Part shown: positions 39,347 to 49,490 of the stretch, in pieces
Numbering within the stretch: position 1 is the stretch's first letter
Layout of the letters: each line of letters begins with the position of its first letter
Source: Pseudomonas purpurea
GTDB taxonomy: Bacteria; Pseudomonadota; Gammaproteobacteria; Pseudomonadales; Pseudomonadaceae
NCBI RefSeq assembly: GCF_039908635.1
Contig: NZ_CP150918.1
Coordinates: forward strand, 3,033,001 to 3,097,000
Reading direction: 5' to 3'
Length of the DNA stretch: 64,000 nt
Translations under genes and position numbers: made by a program
Notes under the pieces: model-generated
Databases searched by the model: none
What the model saw: the letters and a program-made list of their open reading frames with translations, nothing else
Told to the model about the DNA's origin: nothing

Positions 39347-39528
39347 ATCAAAATATCGACTTCAACCTTGATCGCCATTGAACTAGCTATGTTACCCACT
39401 CCCAACTTCAATGTATTTTAGCTGAGTGGCTAGCCAACCAAAAAAAATAGATTCCCCCCCGTTGCGTCCTCGTAGCAGAGCGCACTTGCTTCTTGAGGGG
39501 GCAACTGTCAGACCACCCTAAAAATACA

Positions 39529-41761
39529 CTACCCCTGCGGCCGCAACATCAACACCGCTAACGGCGGCAAATTCAGCAGCAACGACAATGCCTGACCGTG
39601 GCTGCCTTCTTCCTCGGTAAACGCCCCGCCACCGTTGCCATAATTGGAACCGGCGTAGGTGTCGGCATCGCTGTTGATCACCTCGGTCCAGCGCCCGGCA
39701 AACGGCACCCCCACGCGATAGGCCTCACGCGGTACCGGGGTGAAGTTGGCCACCACCAGCAGCGGTCGGCCGTCCTTGCTCCAGCGCAGCCAGGCGTAGA
39801 CGCTGTTGATCGCGTCGTCACCGATCAGCCATTGAAAGCCCTGCGGTACGTCGTCCTGATCGTGCAGCGCCGGTTCTTCGCGGTACAGGCGATTGAGGTC
39901 GCCCACCAGTTTTTGCACGCCCCGGTGTTCCGGGTATTGCAGTAAGTACCAGTCCAGTTGCTGATCGTGATTCCATTCGCGCCACTGGCCGAACTCACAG
40001 CCCATGAACAGCAGCTTTTTGCCCGGATGCGCCCACATGAAAGTCAGGTAAGCACGCAAGTTCGCGAATTTCTGCCAGCGATCACCGGGCATCTTGTCGA
40101 TCAGCGAATGCTTGCCGTGTACCACCTCGTCGTGGGAAATCGGCAGGATGAAGCGCTCGGACCAGGCGTAAACCAGGCCAAAGCTCAGTTCGTTGTGATG
40201 ATGGGCGCGGTAGACCGGGTCCTGCTGAATGTAATGCAACGAGTCGTGCATCCAGCCCATGTTCCATTTGTAATCAAAACCCAAACCACCGTGTTGCGTA
40301 CCCTGGCTGACACCCGGCCAGGCTGTGGACTCTTCAGCGATCACCAGTGCTCCGGGCGCCTCCAGGTCCACGACATCGTTGAGGTGGCGGACAAAGTCGA
40401 TGGCTTCGAGGTTTTCCCGGCCACCGTGGCGATTGGGCACCCACTCGCCGGCCTTGCGTGAATAGTCGCGATACAGCATCGAGGCCACCGCGTCGACCCG
40501 CAGGCCATCGACATGGAAATGCTTGAGCCAGTGCAACGCCGACGCCAGCATGAAACCGTGGACTTCGGTGCGGCCCAGGTTGTAGATCAGCGTGTCCCAG
40601 TCCTGATGAAAGCCTTCCAGCGGGTTGCCATATTCATAAAGCGCGGTGCCGTCGAACTGCGCCAGGGCCGTGGGTGTCGGTCGGGAAATGCGCCGGCACC
40701 CAATCCAGAATCACCCCGATACCCGCCAGGTGACAGGCATTGACGAACGCGGCGAAATCATCGGGGGAACCGTAGCGGGCGCTCGGGGCGAATTGCGACA
40801 GTGGCTGATAACCCCACGAGCCGCCGAACGGGTGCTCCATGACTGGCATCAACTCGATGTGGGTGAACCCCAGGTTCTGCACATAAGGAATCAAATGCTC
40901 CGCCAGTTCATGCCAGGCGTACTGGCGCGCCACCTCACCCGTATCATCCACCTCGCATTGCCAGGAGCCGGCATGCAGTTCATAGATCGACAACGGTGCC
41001 GTCGGTTGTTGGCGTTCACCGCGCGCCTGCATCCATTCGTGGTCCTGCCAGTCGACGGTCAGCGGTGCGGCGACTTTCGAGGCCGTATCCGGCGGTAACT
41101 GAGTGGCCAGGGCCATCGGGTCCGCCTTGAGTGGCAGGATCCCGTGAGCACCGAGTATCTCGTACTTGTACGCCTCGCCTGCCCGCAAGCGCGGAATGAA
41201 CACCTCCCAGACCCCGGACGGATGACGCAAGCGCATCGGATGACGACGACCGTCCCAGGTATTGAAATCGCCGACCACCGACACACGCCGGGCATTCGGT
41301 GCCCACACCGCAAAACGCACGCCGTCGACCCCATCGATCGTCCTCAACTGCGCGCCGAGGCACGCACTGAGGTCGCGGTGATTGCCCTCGGCAAACAGGT
41401 ACAAGTCCATTTCACCCAGCAGCGGACCAAACGAGTAAGGGTCTTCGGCAGTCTGTTCGCCGCCCGCCCATTGCGTGCGCAACAGATAGCCTTGCGCCCG
41501 GTCGAAGTGCCCGACAAACAACCCCGGCACAGCGGTGGTATCAAGGCTGCCCAACACATCGCCGGTGTCGTGGGCCAGTACCTGCACGCTCAACGCATCC
41601 GGCAGGTAGGCGCGGATGAACTGGCCGCCCGCCCCATCGGCATGGGGGCCGAGGATGGCAAACGGGTCCTGATGTTCGGCACGCACCAACGCTTCAATAT
41701 CCTGCGCCGCAGGCAGCAGCGCCGGTTTCACATGCCCCTGTTCCTTGTTCGAGAAACTCAT
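39529..41761 (-). pseudogene. glgB: 1,4-alpha-glucan branching enzyme GlgB, frameshifted as read
   Basis: The two minus-strand frames join to 743 residues, the usual length of two-N-domain GlgB. The upstream part has the CBM48 domain ([29 protein letters not shown]) and barrel start ([19 protein letters not shown]). The downstream part has [21 protein letters not shown] (nucleophile Asp), [13 protein letters not shown] (acid Glu) and [11 protein letters not shown]. The break is at 40665-40669 on the plus strand, where GGGCC should be GGCC, giving [16 protein letters not shown]. Its ATG overlaps the treS stop by 4 bases. It makes the alpha-1,6 branches of the glucan built by GlgE and GlgA. Confidence 0.85.
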
Positions 41762-44700
41762 GACTGCTCTCCACCTGTCTCGGAAAAGGGTTTGAGCCCA
41801 CTCAACAACCCATACAAACCGTGCAATGGCACCGGCAGCCAGGCGGGGCGATTTTCAGCTTCATAGGCCACTTCATAAGCCGCCTTCTCCAGGCTGAACA
41901 ACGCCAACGCGGCGTCTTCGCCCTCGGGGCCTTGCCATGCATGAGCAAGACTAGCTGTCGCCAGCCGATACGCCCGGACAAACGCCCGACGCGACTCATG
42001 CAAGTACCGATCAGTCACGCGCTGGCGTGCAGCCCTTGCCTGCGGCGAGCTGTCGACACTGGGCAGATTCAGCGCCATCGCGGCGGCGTAATCGAAGGAG
42101 CGCAATACGCCGCTCACGTCCTTGTACGGACTGTGCTTGCCCCGTCGTTCATGCAATGAGCGCGCCGGTTCGCCTTCGAAGTCGATCAGGTAGGCATCGC
42201 CCTTGATCACCAGTACCTGGCCCAGGTGCAGGTCGCCGTGTACGCGCATGTGCAACCCGCCGACGGTTTTGACGGCCAGGTCCTGGAGGTGAGCGAGAAT
42301 GGTTTTTTTCTGTTCCAGCAACCGCGTCACCCGGCGCTGATCCTCCGGGCTCAACCCGGCCTGATGGTGTTTGAGCAACTGCAAGGCTCGCTCCAGTTGC
42401 GCCCCCACCGCCTTCGCCGTCGCCTGCTGGTCCTTGGGTGTGGCGATGCGCGAACTGAACGCCGGGTCGTCACTGGGCGCCGCCAGCAATTGGTGCATTT
42501 CCCCGAGACGCTGACCGAGCATCCCGGCAAAGTCCTTCAGTTCACCCAAGGCGTTGTAATGCTGCTCCTGCTCGGACACCGCGTCAGCCAACTCGTCGCG
42601 CAGCGCCCGCTCGAGGTTGTTCTGGGTCCACTCCCAGGCATCGCCCTGATTGCTCAAATAGCCTTGGGCAATCATCAACAGGTTGTCTTCGCCCTGAAGA
42701 TCGCGGCGCATCACCGAACCCAGCAATGGCGAAATATGGGTGAAACCTGCCGCAGTCAGAAAAGCGCTCATCTCCAGCTCCGGGTGGATACCCGAGGCGA
42801 CTTTGCGGATCAGTTTGAGGATCAGGCTGCCACCGATCACCACTGAGCTGTTGGACTGCTCGGCCGACAGATAGCGCACCTCGGACTCCCCCGTCAGGCC
42901 CAGGTCGGCCAACCCCGGTGTCGCCTCAAAACGGATGTCGCCGTCGCTGCTGCTCAACACCGTTTGCGCCTGAAGGCCTTGCAAGACCGAACGAATGAAA
43001 CTGTCGAGGCTGAACGCATCCGTCACCAGGCCGACCTGACGCCCGCGCCGTACCCGCGCCAGCGCCAACTGCTGCGCCAATGCGGCCCCGACCTGATCCT
43101 CGGCCAAAAATCCAAACGGCAACTGATAGCGACTGACCTGACCGTCACAGGTGACGTCAACTTCGCTGAACAGCACAGGATGCTGCGCGTCCCCCAAACG
43201 CACACCGTAGGCGATGCGCACGGTTTCGATTCGGGAGTCCTTGCTCGCGAACCACCGTCGATTGTGCAGCCAGTCTGGCAACACGCTTTGTTCCAGAATG
43301 GTGCGCGATGGGGCTTCAAGCAGCTCTTCCATGCGCTTTTTCAGCACCAGGGTGGTGAAGTCCGGCAGGCTTTGCGCCGGTTCCACATGCCAGCTCGGCA
43401 TCTGGTTTTCGGCGGCCAGCACAAACCAATAGAAACCGTACGGGGCCAGGGTCAGCAGGAAACTCAGCTGGCCAATCGGCGGAAAGGCATTGCCGCCGAG
43501 CATCTCCACCGGGACCATGCCGGCGAAGGCCGACAGGTCGAGTTCAGCCGCTTGGGCACTGCGCGAAACATTAGCCACACACAGGATGATTTCGTGCTTG
43601 CCGTGCCCATCGGTGTATTCACGGGTATAGGCCAGAATCCGTCGATTGCTTGGCGAAAGCATCTTCAACGTACCGCGTCCGAAGGCCTGGGATTGCTTAC
43701 GGACCGCCAGCATGCGCCGGGTCCAGTTGAGCAACGAATGCGGATCGCTGGCCTGGGTTTCCACATTGACTGAAAGGTAGCCGTACTGCGGGTCCATGAT
43801 CGGCGGCAACACCAGGCTGGCGGGATCGGCGCGGGAGAAACCGCCATTGCGGTCGATCGACCACTGCATCGGCGTGCGTACGCCATCGCGGTCGCCCAGG
43901 TAAATGTTGTCGCCCATGCCGATTTCATCGCCGTAATACAGGGTCGGCGTGCCCGGCATCGACAGCAACAGGCTGTTCAGCAGTTCGATACGCCGACGGT
44001 CACGCTCCATCAACGGCGCCAGGCGCCGGCGAATGCCCAGGTTGATCCGCGCCCGACGGTCGGCGGCGTAGTAATTCCACAGGTAATCACGCTCCTTGTC
44101 GGTGACCATTTCCAGAGTCAGTTCATCGTGGTTGCGCAGGAAAATCGCCCATTGGCAGTTCGCCGGAATCTCCGGGGTCTGGCGCAGAATGTCGGTGATC
44201 GGAAAACGGTCCTCCTGCGCCAGTGCCATGTACATGCGCGGCATCAGCGGGAAGTGAAACGCCATGTGGCACTCGTCGCCGCTGTCACCGTGGGTGTCAC
44301 CGCGCTGTGTACTGCCAAAATACTGCCGGGTGTCTTCGGGCCACTGATTGGCCTCGGCCAGCAGCATGCGATCCGGGTAATTGGCGTCGATCTCGGCACG
44401 GATCTGTTTGAGCACCTGGTGGGTTTCCGGCAGGTTCTCGTTGTGGGTGCCGTCGCGCTCGATCAGGTAGGGAATGGCGTCCAGGCGCAGGCCGTCGATG
44501 CCCATGTCCAGCCAGTAGCGCATCACCGACAGCACCGCTTTAATCACCTGCGGGTTATCGAAATTGAGGTCCGGCTGGTGCGAATAGAAACGGTGCCAGA
44601 AGTACTGGCCGGCCACCGGGTCCCAGGTCCAGTTGGACTTTTCGGTGTCGAGAAAAATGATCCGGGTGCCGGCGTACTTTTGATCGTCATCGGACCACAC

Positions 44701-45114
44701 ATAGAAGTCCCGCGCCGCCGAGCCGGGCTTGGCCTTGCGCGCCCGCTGAAACCACGGGTGCTGGTCCGAGGTGTGGTTGATGACCAACTCGGTAATGACC
44801 CGCAAACCGCGCGCGTGCGCCTCGGCGATAAAGCGCTTGGCATCAGCCAGCGTGCCGTAATCGGGGCTCACGCCACGGTATTCGGCAATGTCATACCCAT
44901 CGTCACGCCGTGGCGAGGGGTAGAACGGCAGCAGCCAGATCGTATTGACGCCCAGTTCGGCAATGTAGTCGAGTTTGGCGATCAGGCCGGGAAAGTCGCC
45001 AATCCCGTCGTTATTGGAGTCGAAGTAGGATTTGACGTGAACCTGATAGATCACCGCGTCCTTGTACCAGAGCGGGTCATTGATGAAGGTGGCTGACCTG
45101 GGTTTCTTCGCCAT
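41758..45114 (-). CDS. treS: Trehalose synthase fused to maltokinase (TreS-Mak)
   Basis: 1,118 residues. Residues about 1-560 are TreS, a GH13 enzyme interconverting trehalose and maltose: [56 protein letters not shown] with the nucleophile Asp, and [25 protein letters not shown]. Residues about 600-1118 are a maltokinase (Pep2/Mak) with a kinase-like fold: [25 protein letters not shown] holds the catalytic and metal-binding Asp residues. The fusion channels trehalose to maltose to maltose-1-phosphate, the GlgE substrate. The frame is intact. It lies 46 bases downstream of glgE and overlaps glgB. Confidence 0.94.
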   Translation of the reverse strand: MAKKPRSATFINDPLWYKDAVIYQVHVKSYFDSNNDGIGDFPGLIAKLDYIAELGVNTIWLLPFYPSPRRDDGYDIAEYRGVSPDYGTLADAKRFIAEAHARGLRVITELVINHTSDQHPWFQRARKAKPGSAARDFYVWSDDDQKYAGTRIIFLDTEKSNWTWDPVAGQYFWHRFYSHQPDLNFDNPQVIKAVLSVMRYWLDMGIDGLRLDAIPYLIERDGTHNENLPETHQVLKQIRAEIDANYPDRMLLAEANQWPEDTRQYFGSTQRGDTHGDSGDECHMAFHFPLMPRMYMALAQEDRFPITDILRQTPEIPANCQWAIFLRNHDELTLEMVTDKERDYLWNYYAADRRARINLGIRRRLAPLMERDRRRIELLNSLLLSMPGTPTLYYGDEIGMGDNIYLGDRDGVRTPMQWSIDRNGGFSRADPASLVLPPIMDPQYGYLSVNVETQASDPHSLLNWTRRMLAVRKQSQAFGRGTLKMLSPSNRRILAYTREYTDGHGKHEIILCVANVSRSAQAAELDLSAFAGMVPVEMLGGNAFPPIGQLSFLLTLAPYGFYWFVLAAENQMPSWHVEPAQSLPDFTTLVLKKRMEELLEAPSRTILEQSVLPDWLHNRRWFASKDSRIETVRIAYGVRLGDAQHPVLFSEVDVTCDGQVSRYQLPFGFLAEDQVGAALAQQLALARVRRGRQVGLVTDAFSLDSFIRSVLQGLQAQTVLSSSDGDIRFEATPGLADLGLTGESEVRYLSAEQSNSSVVIGGSLILKLIRKVASGIHPELEMSAFLTAAGFTHISPLLGSVMRRDLQGEDNLLMIAQGYLSNQGDAWEWTQNNLERALRDELADAVSEQEQHYNALGELKDFAGMLGQRLGEMHQLLAAPSDDPAFSSRIATPKDQQATAKAVGAQLERALQLLKHHQAGLSPEDQRRVTRLLEQKKTILAHLQDLAVKTVGGLHMRVHGDLHLGQVLVIKGDAYLIDFEGEPARSLHERRGKHSPYKDVSGVLRSFDYAAAMALNLPSVDSSPQARAARQRVTDRYLHESRRAFVRAYRLATASLAHAWQGPEGEDAALALFSLEKAAYEVAYEAENRPAWLPVPLHGLYGLLSGLKPFSETGGEQS

Positions 45115-45160
45115 TGGAAACTCCTGAGTACGGTGAGAACCTGCGGGAGCGAGGGTGCAG

Positions 45161-47156
45161 CTAAACCGTAATCCGCCAGATCCCGAATGGCTGATGCCAA
45201 GGTTCGATGCGCATCCATTGGGTCTTGCCGTACCAGGTCCAGCGATGGCCGTTCATCAGGTCCTCGCCATGGGTTTGTGCGTCGTCGGGCAGGCCCATCT
45301 CCCACAGCGGCAGCTCGAAATGAGCCTCTTGGGCGTTGAATGGATCGAGGCTGACCGCCACCAGCACACAGTTGCTGCCGTCCGCGTTGCGTTTGCCGAA
45401 ATACAGGATGTTGTCGTTCCACACGGTGTAGACCTGCAACCCCAAATGGCTGTGCAACGCCGGGTTCTGGCGGCGGATCCGGTTGAGTTGGGCGATCTCG
45501 GCAATGATGTTGCCCGGCGCGTTGAAGTCTCGCGGCCGGATCTGATACTTCTCCGAGTCGAGGTACTCTTCCTTGCCCGGCACTGGCGCCGCTTCACACA
45601 ACTCAAACCCCGAATACATCCCCCAAAGCCCGGCCCCCATGGTCGCCAGCGCCGCACGGATCAGAAACCCGGCCCGGCCTGAGTCATGGAGGAACGCCGG
45701 GTTGATGTCCGGGGTGTTGACGAAGAAGTTCGGCCGGAAGCACTCGCGCCACGGTGACTGGTTCAGCTCACTGAAGTAGCTCGCGAGTTCCTGCTTGGTG
45801 TTACGCCAGGTGAAATAGGTGTAGCTCTGTGAGAAACCGACCTTGCCCAAGCGGGCCATCATTGCCGGCGTGGTAAACGCCTCGGCCAGAAAAATCACCT
45901 CGGGGTACAGCGCCCGCACGTCACCGATCAGCCACTGCCAGAATGGCAAGGGTTTGGTGTGAGGGTTGTCGACGCGAAAGATCTTCACGCCCTCCTCGAC
46001 CCACCCCACCACGATGTCGCGCAGGGCCAGCCAAAGGCTGGGGATGGCTTCGGTGGTGTAGAAGTCGACGTTGACGATGTCCTGGTATTTCTTCGGCGGG
46101 TTTTCGGCGTATTTGATCGTGCCGTCAGGCCGCCAGTTGAACCAGCCCGGATGCTGCGCAAGCCACGGGTGGTCCTGGGAACATTGAATGGCGAAATCCA
46201 GGGCGATTTCCAGTCCATGCTCGGCGGCGGCCGCCACCAACCGGCGAAAGTCTTCGCGGCTGCCCAACTGCGAATGAATTGCCTCGTGCCCGCCTTCGCG
46301 GCTGCCGATGGCATAAGGGCTGCCGGGGTCGTCGGGGCCCGCCTTCAGGGCGTTGTTGGGGCCTTTGCGATGGCTGAGCCCGATCGGGTGGATCGGCGGA
46401 AAATACAGCACGTCAAAGCCCATGTCGTGGATCATCGGCAACCGCGCATGCACATCGTTGAAGGTGCCGTGGCGGGCGGGGTCGTCGGTGATCGAACGCG
46501 GAAACAATTCATACCAACTGGCGAACGCTGCCCGTTCGCGTTCAACGTCCAACGGGTATTCGGGGCTCAGGCTCAAGTACGCGTGGTGATCCACCTCAGC
46601 CATCAATTGCGCACTGTACGGGTGCAGAAACAGCGCCACCTGCTCGGTTTCGAGCAGACCGGCCAATTCATGGTGCAAGGCGGCCAATTGTTCGCTGAGT
46701 GAACCCGCACTGCGTTCGGCCGCTTGCAGCACTTGAGTACGACCCTCTTGCAGCTCCAGGCTCACAGGCACGCCGGCCTGGTGTTTCTTTTCCAGTTCAT
46801 GACAGAAACTGGCGAACGGATCGATCCAGGCCCTGGATGCAAAACACATAGCGCCCCAGGGTCTCTACGCGGAACTGACCTTGCCAGCCGTTGTTGCCCA
46901 GATCGGTCATGGCCTCGCTGTGCCAGACAACCTGCGTGTCGTCGCGCCAGCGGATGCACACCGCCAAGGTGTCGTGGCCATCAGCGAACACTTTGCTGGT
47001 AACCGTGATGACCTGCCCGACCACCGCTTTCACCGCAAACTGCCCTCCTTCTATCACCGGCATCGTGTTCTCGATGACGATGCGCGGCAGCAACAGTGCC
47101 TGGGACAGCGGCAGTTGCGGGTTGTACTCAAGCTCAGTCGGTTTTTGCGCAGTCAT
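45161..47156 (-). pseudogene. glgE: Maltosyltransferase GlgE, frameshifted as read
   Basis: The two frames give 664 residues, the usual GlgE length. The first 109 residues form the N-terminal domain (RIVIENTMPVIEGGQFAVKAVVGQ). The rest holds the barrel with YLSLSPEYPLDVERERAAFASWYELFPRS, YFPPIHPIGLSHRKGPNN, VKIFRVDNPHTKPLPFWQWLI and VIFLAEAFTTPAMM, all typical of GlgE. The break is at 46829-46833 on the plus strand, where GGCCC should be GGCC, giving FCIQAWIDPFASFCHELEKK. It transfers maltose from maltose-1-phosphate to alpha-glucan. It is the first gene of the minus-strand half-locus. Confidence 0.87.
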
Positions 47157-47355
47157 CGAGCTTCACTCCTTACGCCCCACGGACGCCCTGGTGCAGGGTT
47201 GAATCGCTCTGACACGCGCCCATCCCTGAAGCGTGCCACTTAAGTTCCGAGCGCAGGGCGTGGTGAAAAGTTCAGCGGGATGGGTGCCGGATCAACGCTG
47301 GAATCAAATCGACCCGCCCACAGTCCACCCAAGGAAGCCAAGCACAAAAGGAGCC

Positions 47356-47427
47356 ATGTCCATGCACACCACCGGGCGCCAGGCCGCCCGTCATCGTCAC
47401 ACCACAGGCACCGCCCGCGACCACTAA
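47356..47427 (+). CDS. Possible 21-23 residue His/Arg-rich peptide
   Basis: AAGGAG (47348-47353) precedes two in-frame ATGs, 47356 and 47362; the second has the better spacing. The peptide is MSMHTTGRQAARHRHTTGTARDH, rich in His, Arg and Thr. It lies in the 341-base divergent region between glgE and the DUF3203 gene (47157-47497), which otherwise holds only promoters I could not define. It could be a real small protein or a leader peptide; there is no homology to support it. Confidence 0.3.
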   Translation: MSMHTTGRQAARHRHTTGTARDH

Positions 47428-47497
47428 TCAGTTGCCCAGAACGATAGCCACCAGCCGCGCCCTAAACCTTTAGAACCTGCTGAAACCGGAGACCATC

Positions 47498-47731
47498 ATG
47501 ACTGTGCGTATTGATCACCAAACCTGTTTTTTCATCACCGAGAACGGTGAAGAAATTCGCCTCGCCCCCGACGTGACCATCATCACCGACTCGGCCAAAT
47601 CCATGTCGGCAGTTGATCTGGACGGTCGGCGCGTGTACATCACCGAAGCAGAAGCCGACGCATTAACCGTAGCAGGTGCCATCGACGGGCGTAGGCACCT
47701 GAAGGTCACTGACAGTGATTCGGTGATTTGA
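47498..47731 (+). CDS. DUF3203 family protein
   Basis: 77 residues, soluble, matching the small pseudomonad DUF3203 family: an N-terminal TVRIDHQTCFFITENGEEIRL, then VDLDGRRVYITEAEADALTVAGAIDGRRHLK. The function is not known. It is a single gene with the promoter region between it and the divergent glgE. A TGAT-n4-ATCA dyad lies immediately after its stop. Confidence 0.75.
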   Translation: MTVRIDHQTCFFITENGEEIRLAPDVTIITDSAKSMSAVDLDGRRVYITEAEADALTVAGAIDGRRHLKVTDSDSVI

Positions 47732-47732
47732 C

Positions 47733-47744
47733 TGATGCAGATCA
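47733..47744. promoter_or_regulatory. Possible ANR/FNR-type half-matching box upstream of ccoG
   Basis: TGAT-GCAG-ATCA matches the inner core of the ANR/FNR box (TTGAT-n4-ATCAA), but both outer bases differ. It is about 180 bases upstream of the ccoG start. Oxygen control of ccoG would make sense, but a chance match is quite possible. Confidence 0.25.
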
Positions 47745-47925
47745 TAGAACCCGGCCAGCGCTTGATATAGGCGCGGCCGCCATGTTTGCGGGGTGCAGCA
47801 ACTTGTCGCAGGGGGGCTGCACCGGCCCATCTGATCCGCTTTTTATTGCAATAGCTGAGTCTGTTATGCAAACAGATCGAAGGTCATAGTGCTCAGGCCT
47901 GATGGAGGCTGATGAGCGAAAGACC

Positions 47926-49338
47926 ATGAGCGAAAGAATCCCCGTCCGATTAGTAGAAACATTCGAGCCTTCGCGTCCAAAGATGAAGGCCAAATCCAGC
48001 GACACCCAGATTCACACCCGCAGCTTCACCGGTTTGTTCCGCACCTTGCGCGTGTGCGGTGCAGGCTTTTTGTTTCTGGCGTTTTTCGGCACCGTGTGGC
48101 TCAACTGGGGCGGCCGTCAGGCTGTGCTCTGGGACCTCTCGGAAAGCAAGTTTCACATTTTCGGCGCAACGTTCTGGCCGCAGGATTTCATCCTGCTGTC
48201 GGCGCTGCTGATCATCTGCGCCTTCGGCCTGTTCGCGATCACCGTGTTCGCGGGCCGGGTCTGGTGCGGCTACACCTGCCCGCAGAGCTCCTTTACCTGG
48301 CTGTTCATGTGGTGCGAAAAAGTCACCGAGGGCGAGCGCAACCAGCGGATCAAGCTGAAAGCGGCGCCCTGGGGGCTGAACAAGCTGATACGCCGTTCGG
48401 CCAAACACACAATGTGGCTGGCGATCAGCGTGATGACCGGCCTGACCTTCGTCGGTTACTTCACGCCGATCCGCCCCCTGGCCAACGAACTGCTGACCCT
48501 GCAAATGGGCGGCGTGAGTCTGTTCTGGGTGCTGTTTTTCACCGGTGCCACGTACATCAACGCCGGTTGGCTGCGTGAAGCGGTGTGCATGCACATGTGC
48601 CCTTACGCCCGTTTCCAGAGCGTGATGTTCGACAAAGACACCCTGACCATCTCCTATGACACGGCACGCGGCGAAATCCGTGGCCCGCGCAAACGTGATG
48701 TGAAACCGGCCGATGTCGGCCTCGGTGACTGCATCGATTGCCACTTGTGCGTGCAGGTCTGCCCGACCGGTATCGACATCCGCGACGGCTTGCAGATGGA
48801 ATGCATCGGCTGCGCGGCGTGCATCGACGCCTGTGATTCGATCATGGACAAAATGGGCTACGCCCGTGGCCTGATCAGTTACACCTCCGAGCATGAATTG
48901 CAGGGTGGCAAGACCCACCTGCTGCGGCCAAGGCTGATCGGCTACAGCGCTGTGCTGGTGGTGATGATCGGTGCGCTGGCACTGGCGTTGATCGAACGGC
49001 CGATGGTGTCGCTGGACGTCAGCAAGGACCGTGGCTTGTTCCGTGAGAACAGCCTGGGGCAGATCGAAAACATCTACAGCCTCAAGGTCATCAACAAAAC
49101 CCAGGAACGTCAGGGTTACCGGCTAAGCCTGGTCGACGGCGACGGTTTCCAGTTGCAGGGCAAGACCGAACTGAGCCTGGCGCCCGGCGAAATCGTCGAT
49201 GTGCCGGTGTCCGTGGCCATGACGACCGAGCAGCCTGCCAGCAGCTCGCAGAAGATCAGCTTCATGATCAGCGACAGCGATGACCCCAGCGTGCACAGCG
49301 TGGCCAAGAGCCGTTTTGTTGCGCCGATGAACCGTTGA
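47926..49338 (+). CDS. ccoG: CcoG/RdxA/FixG-like cytochrome oxidase accessory ferredoxin
   Basis: 470 residues. Membrane helices are at about 40-60, 85-105, 155-175, 190-210 and 335-355. The N-terminal part has a CGYTCPQ motif, and the cytoplasmic part has two 4Fe-4S clusters, CIDCHLCVQVCPTG and CIGCAACIDACDS. The C-terminal domain is periplasmic and Ig-like (FixG_C). CcoG reduces Cu(II) during assembly of cbb3 oxidase. No ccoNOPQ genes are nearby, so this is likely a second, dispersed copy. The start region holds a tandem duplication of the first codons; ATG 47926 fits the family N-terminus (MSERIPVR). Confidence 0.9.
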   Translation: MSERIPVRLVETFEPSRPKMKAKSSDTQIHTRSFTGLFRTLRVCGAGFLFLAFFGTVWLNWGGRQAVLWDLSESKFHIFGATFWPQDFILLSALLIICAFGLFAITVFAGRVWCGYTCPQSSFTWLFMWCEKVTEGERNQRIKLKAAPWGLNKLIRRSAKHTMWLAISVMTGLTFVGYFTPIRPLANELLTLQMGGVSLFWVLFFTGATYINAGWLREAVCMHMCPYARFQSVMFDKDTLTISYDTARGEIRGPRKRDVKPADVGLGDCIDCHLCVQVCPTGIDIRDGLQMECIGCAACIDACDSIMDKMGYARGLISYTSEHELQGGKTHLLRPRLIGYSAVLVVMIGALALALIERPMVSLDVSKDRGLFRENSLGQIENIYSLKVINKTQERQGYRLSLVDGDGFQLQGKTELSLAPGEIVDVPVSVAMTTEQPASSSQKISFMISDSDDPSVHSVAKSRFVAPMNR

Positions 49339-49358
49339 ACCGTTAAGATGCCGCCCTC

Positions 49359-49452
49359 TGTGGCGAGGGAGCTTGCTCCCGTTGGGGTGCGAAGCACCCC
49401 TGAAATTTTACGACTGCTGCGCAGCCGAACGGGAGCAAGCTCCCTCGCCACA
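49359..49452. repeat. REP inverted pair (BIME-like), GAGGGAGC type
   Basis: Two 22-base arms (49359-49380 and 49431-49452) are perfect reverse complements, and CCCGTT/AACGGG extends the pairing by several bases. Each arm has the GGCGAGGGAGCTTGCTCCC core of P. fluorescens REPs. Between them lies a smaller GGGGTGC/GCACCCC hairpin. It sits between ccoG and the MocR gene. Confidence 0.85.
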
Positions 49453-49490
49453 AAAGCGCATCACATGAATAACCTCAACCCAGGCACCCG

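Noticed and set aside
39347..39528. Immunity gene downstream of the Rhs-type toxin
   Set aside because: Only 182 bases remain before the end of glgB, with no supported open frame.
47733..47744. Firm assignment of an ANR box to ccoG
   Set aside because: Only the inner TGAT-n4-ATCA matches, both outer bases differ and the distance is long, so it is listed at low confidence only.
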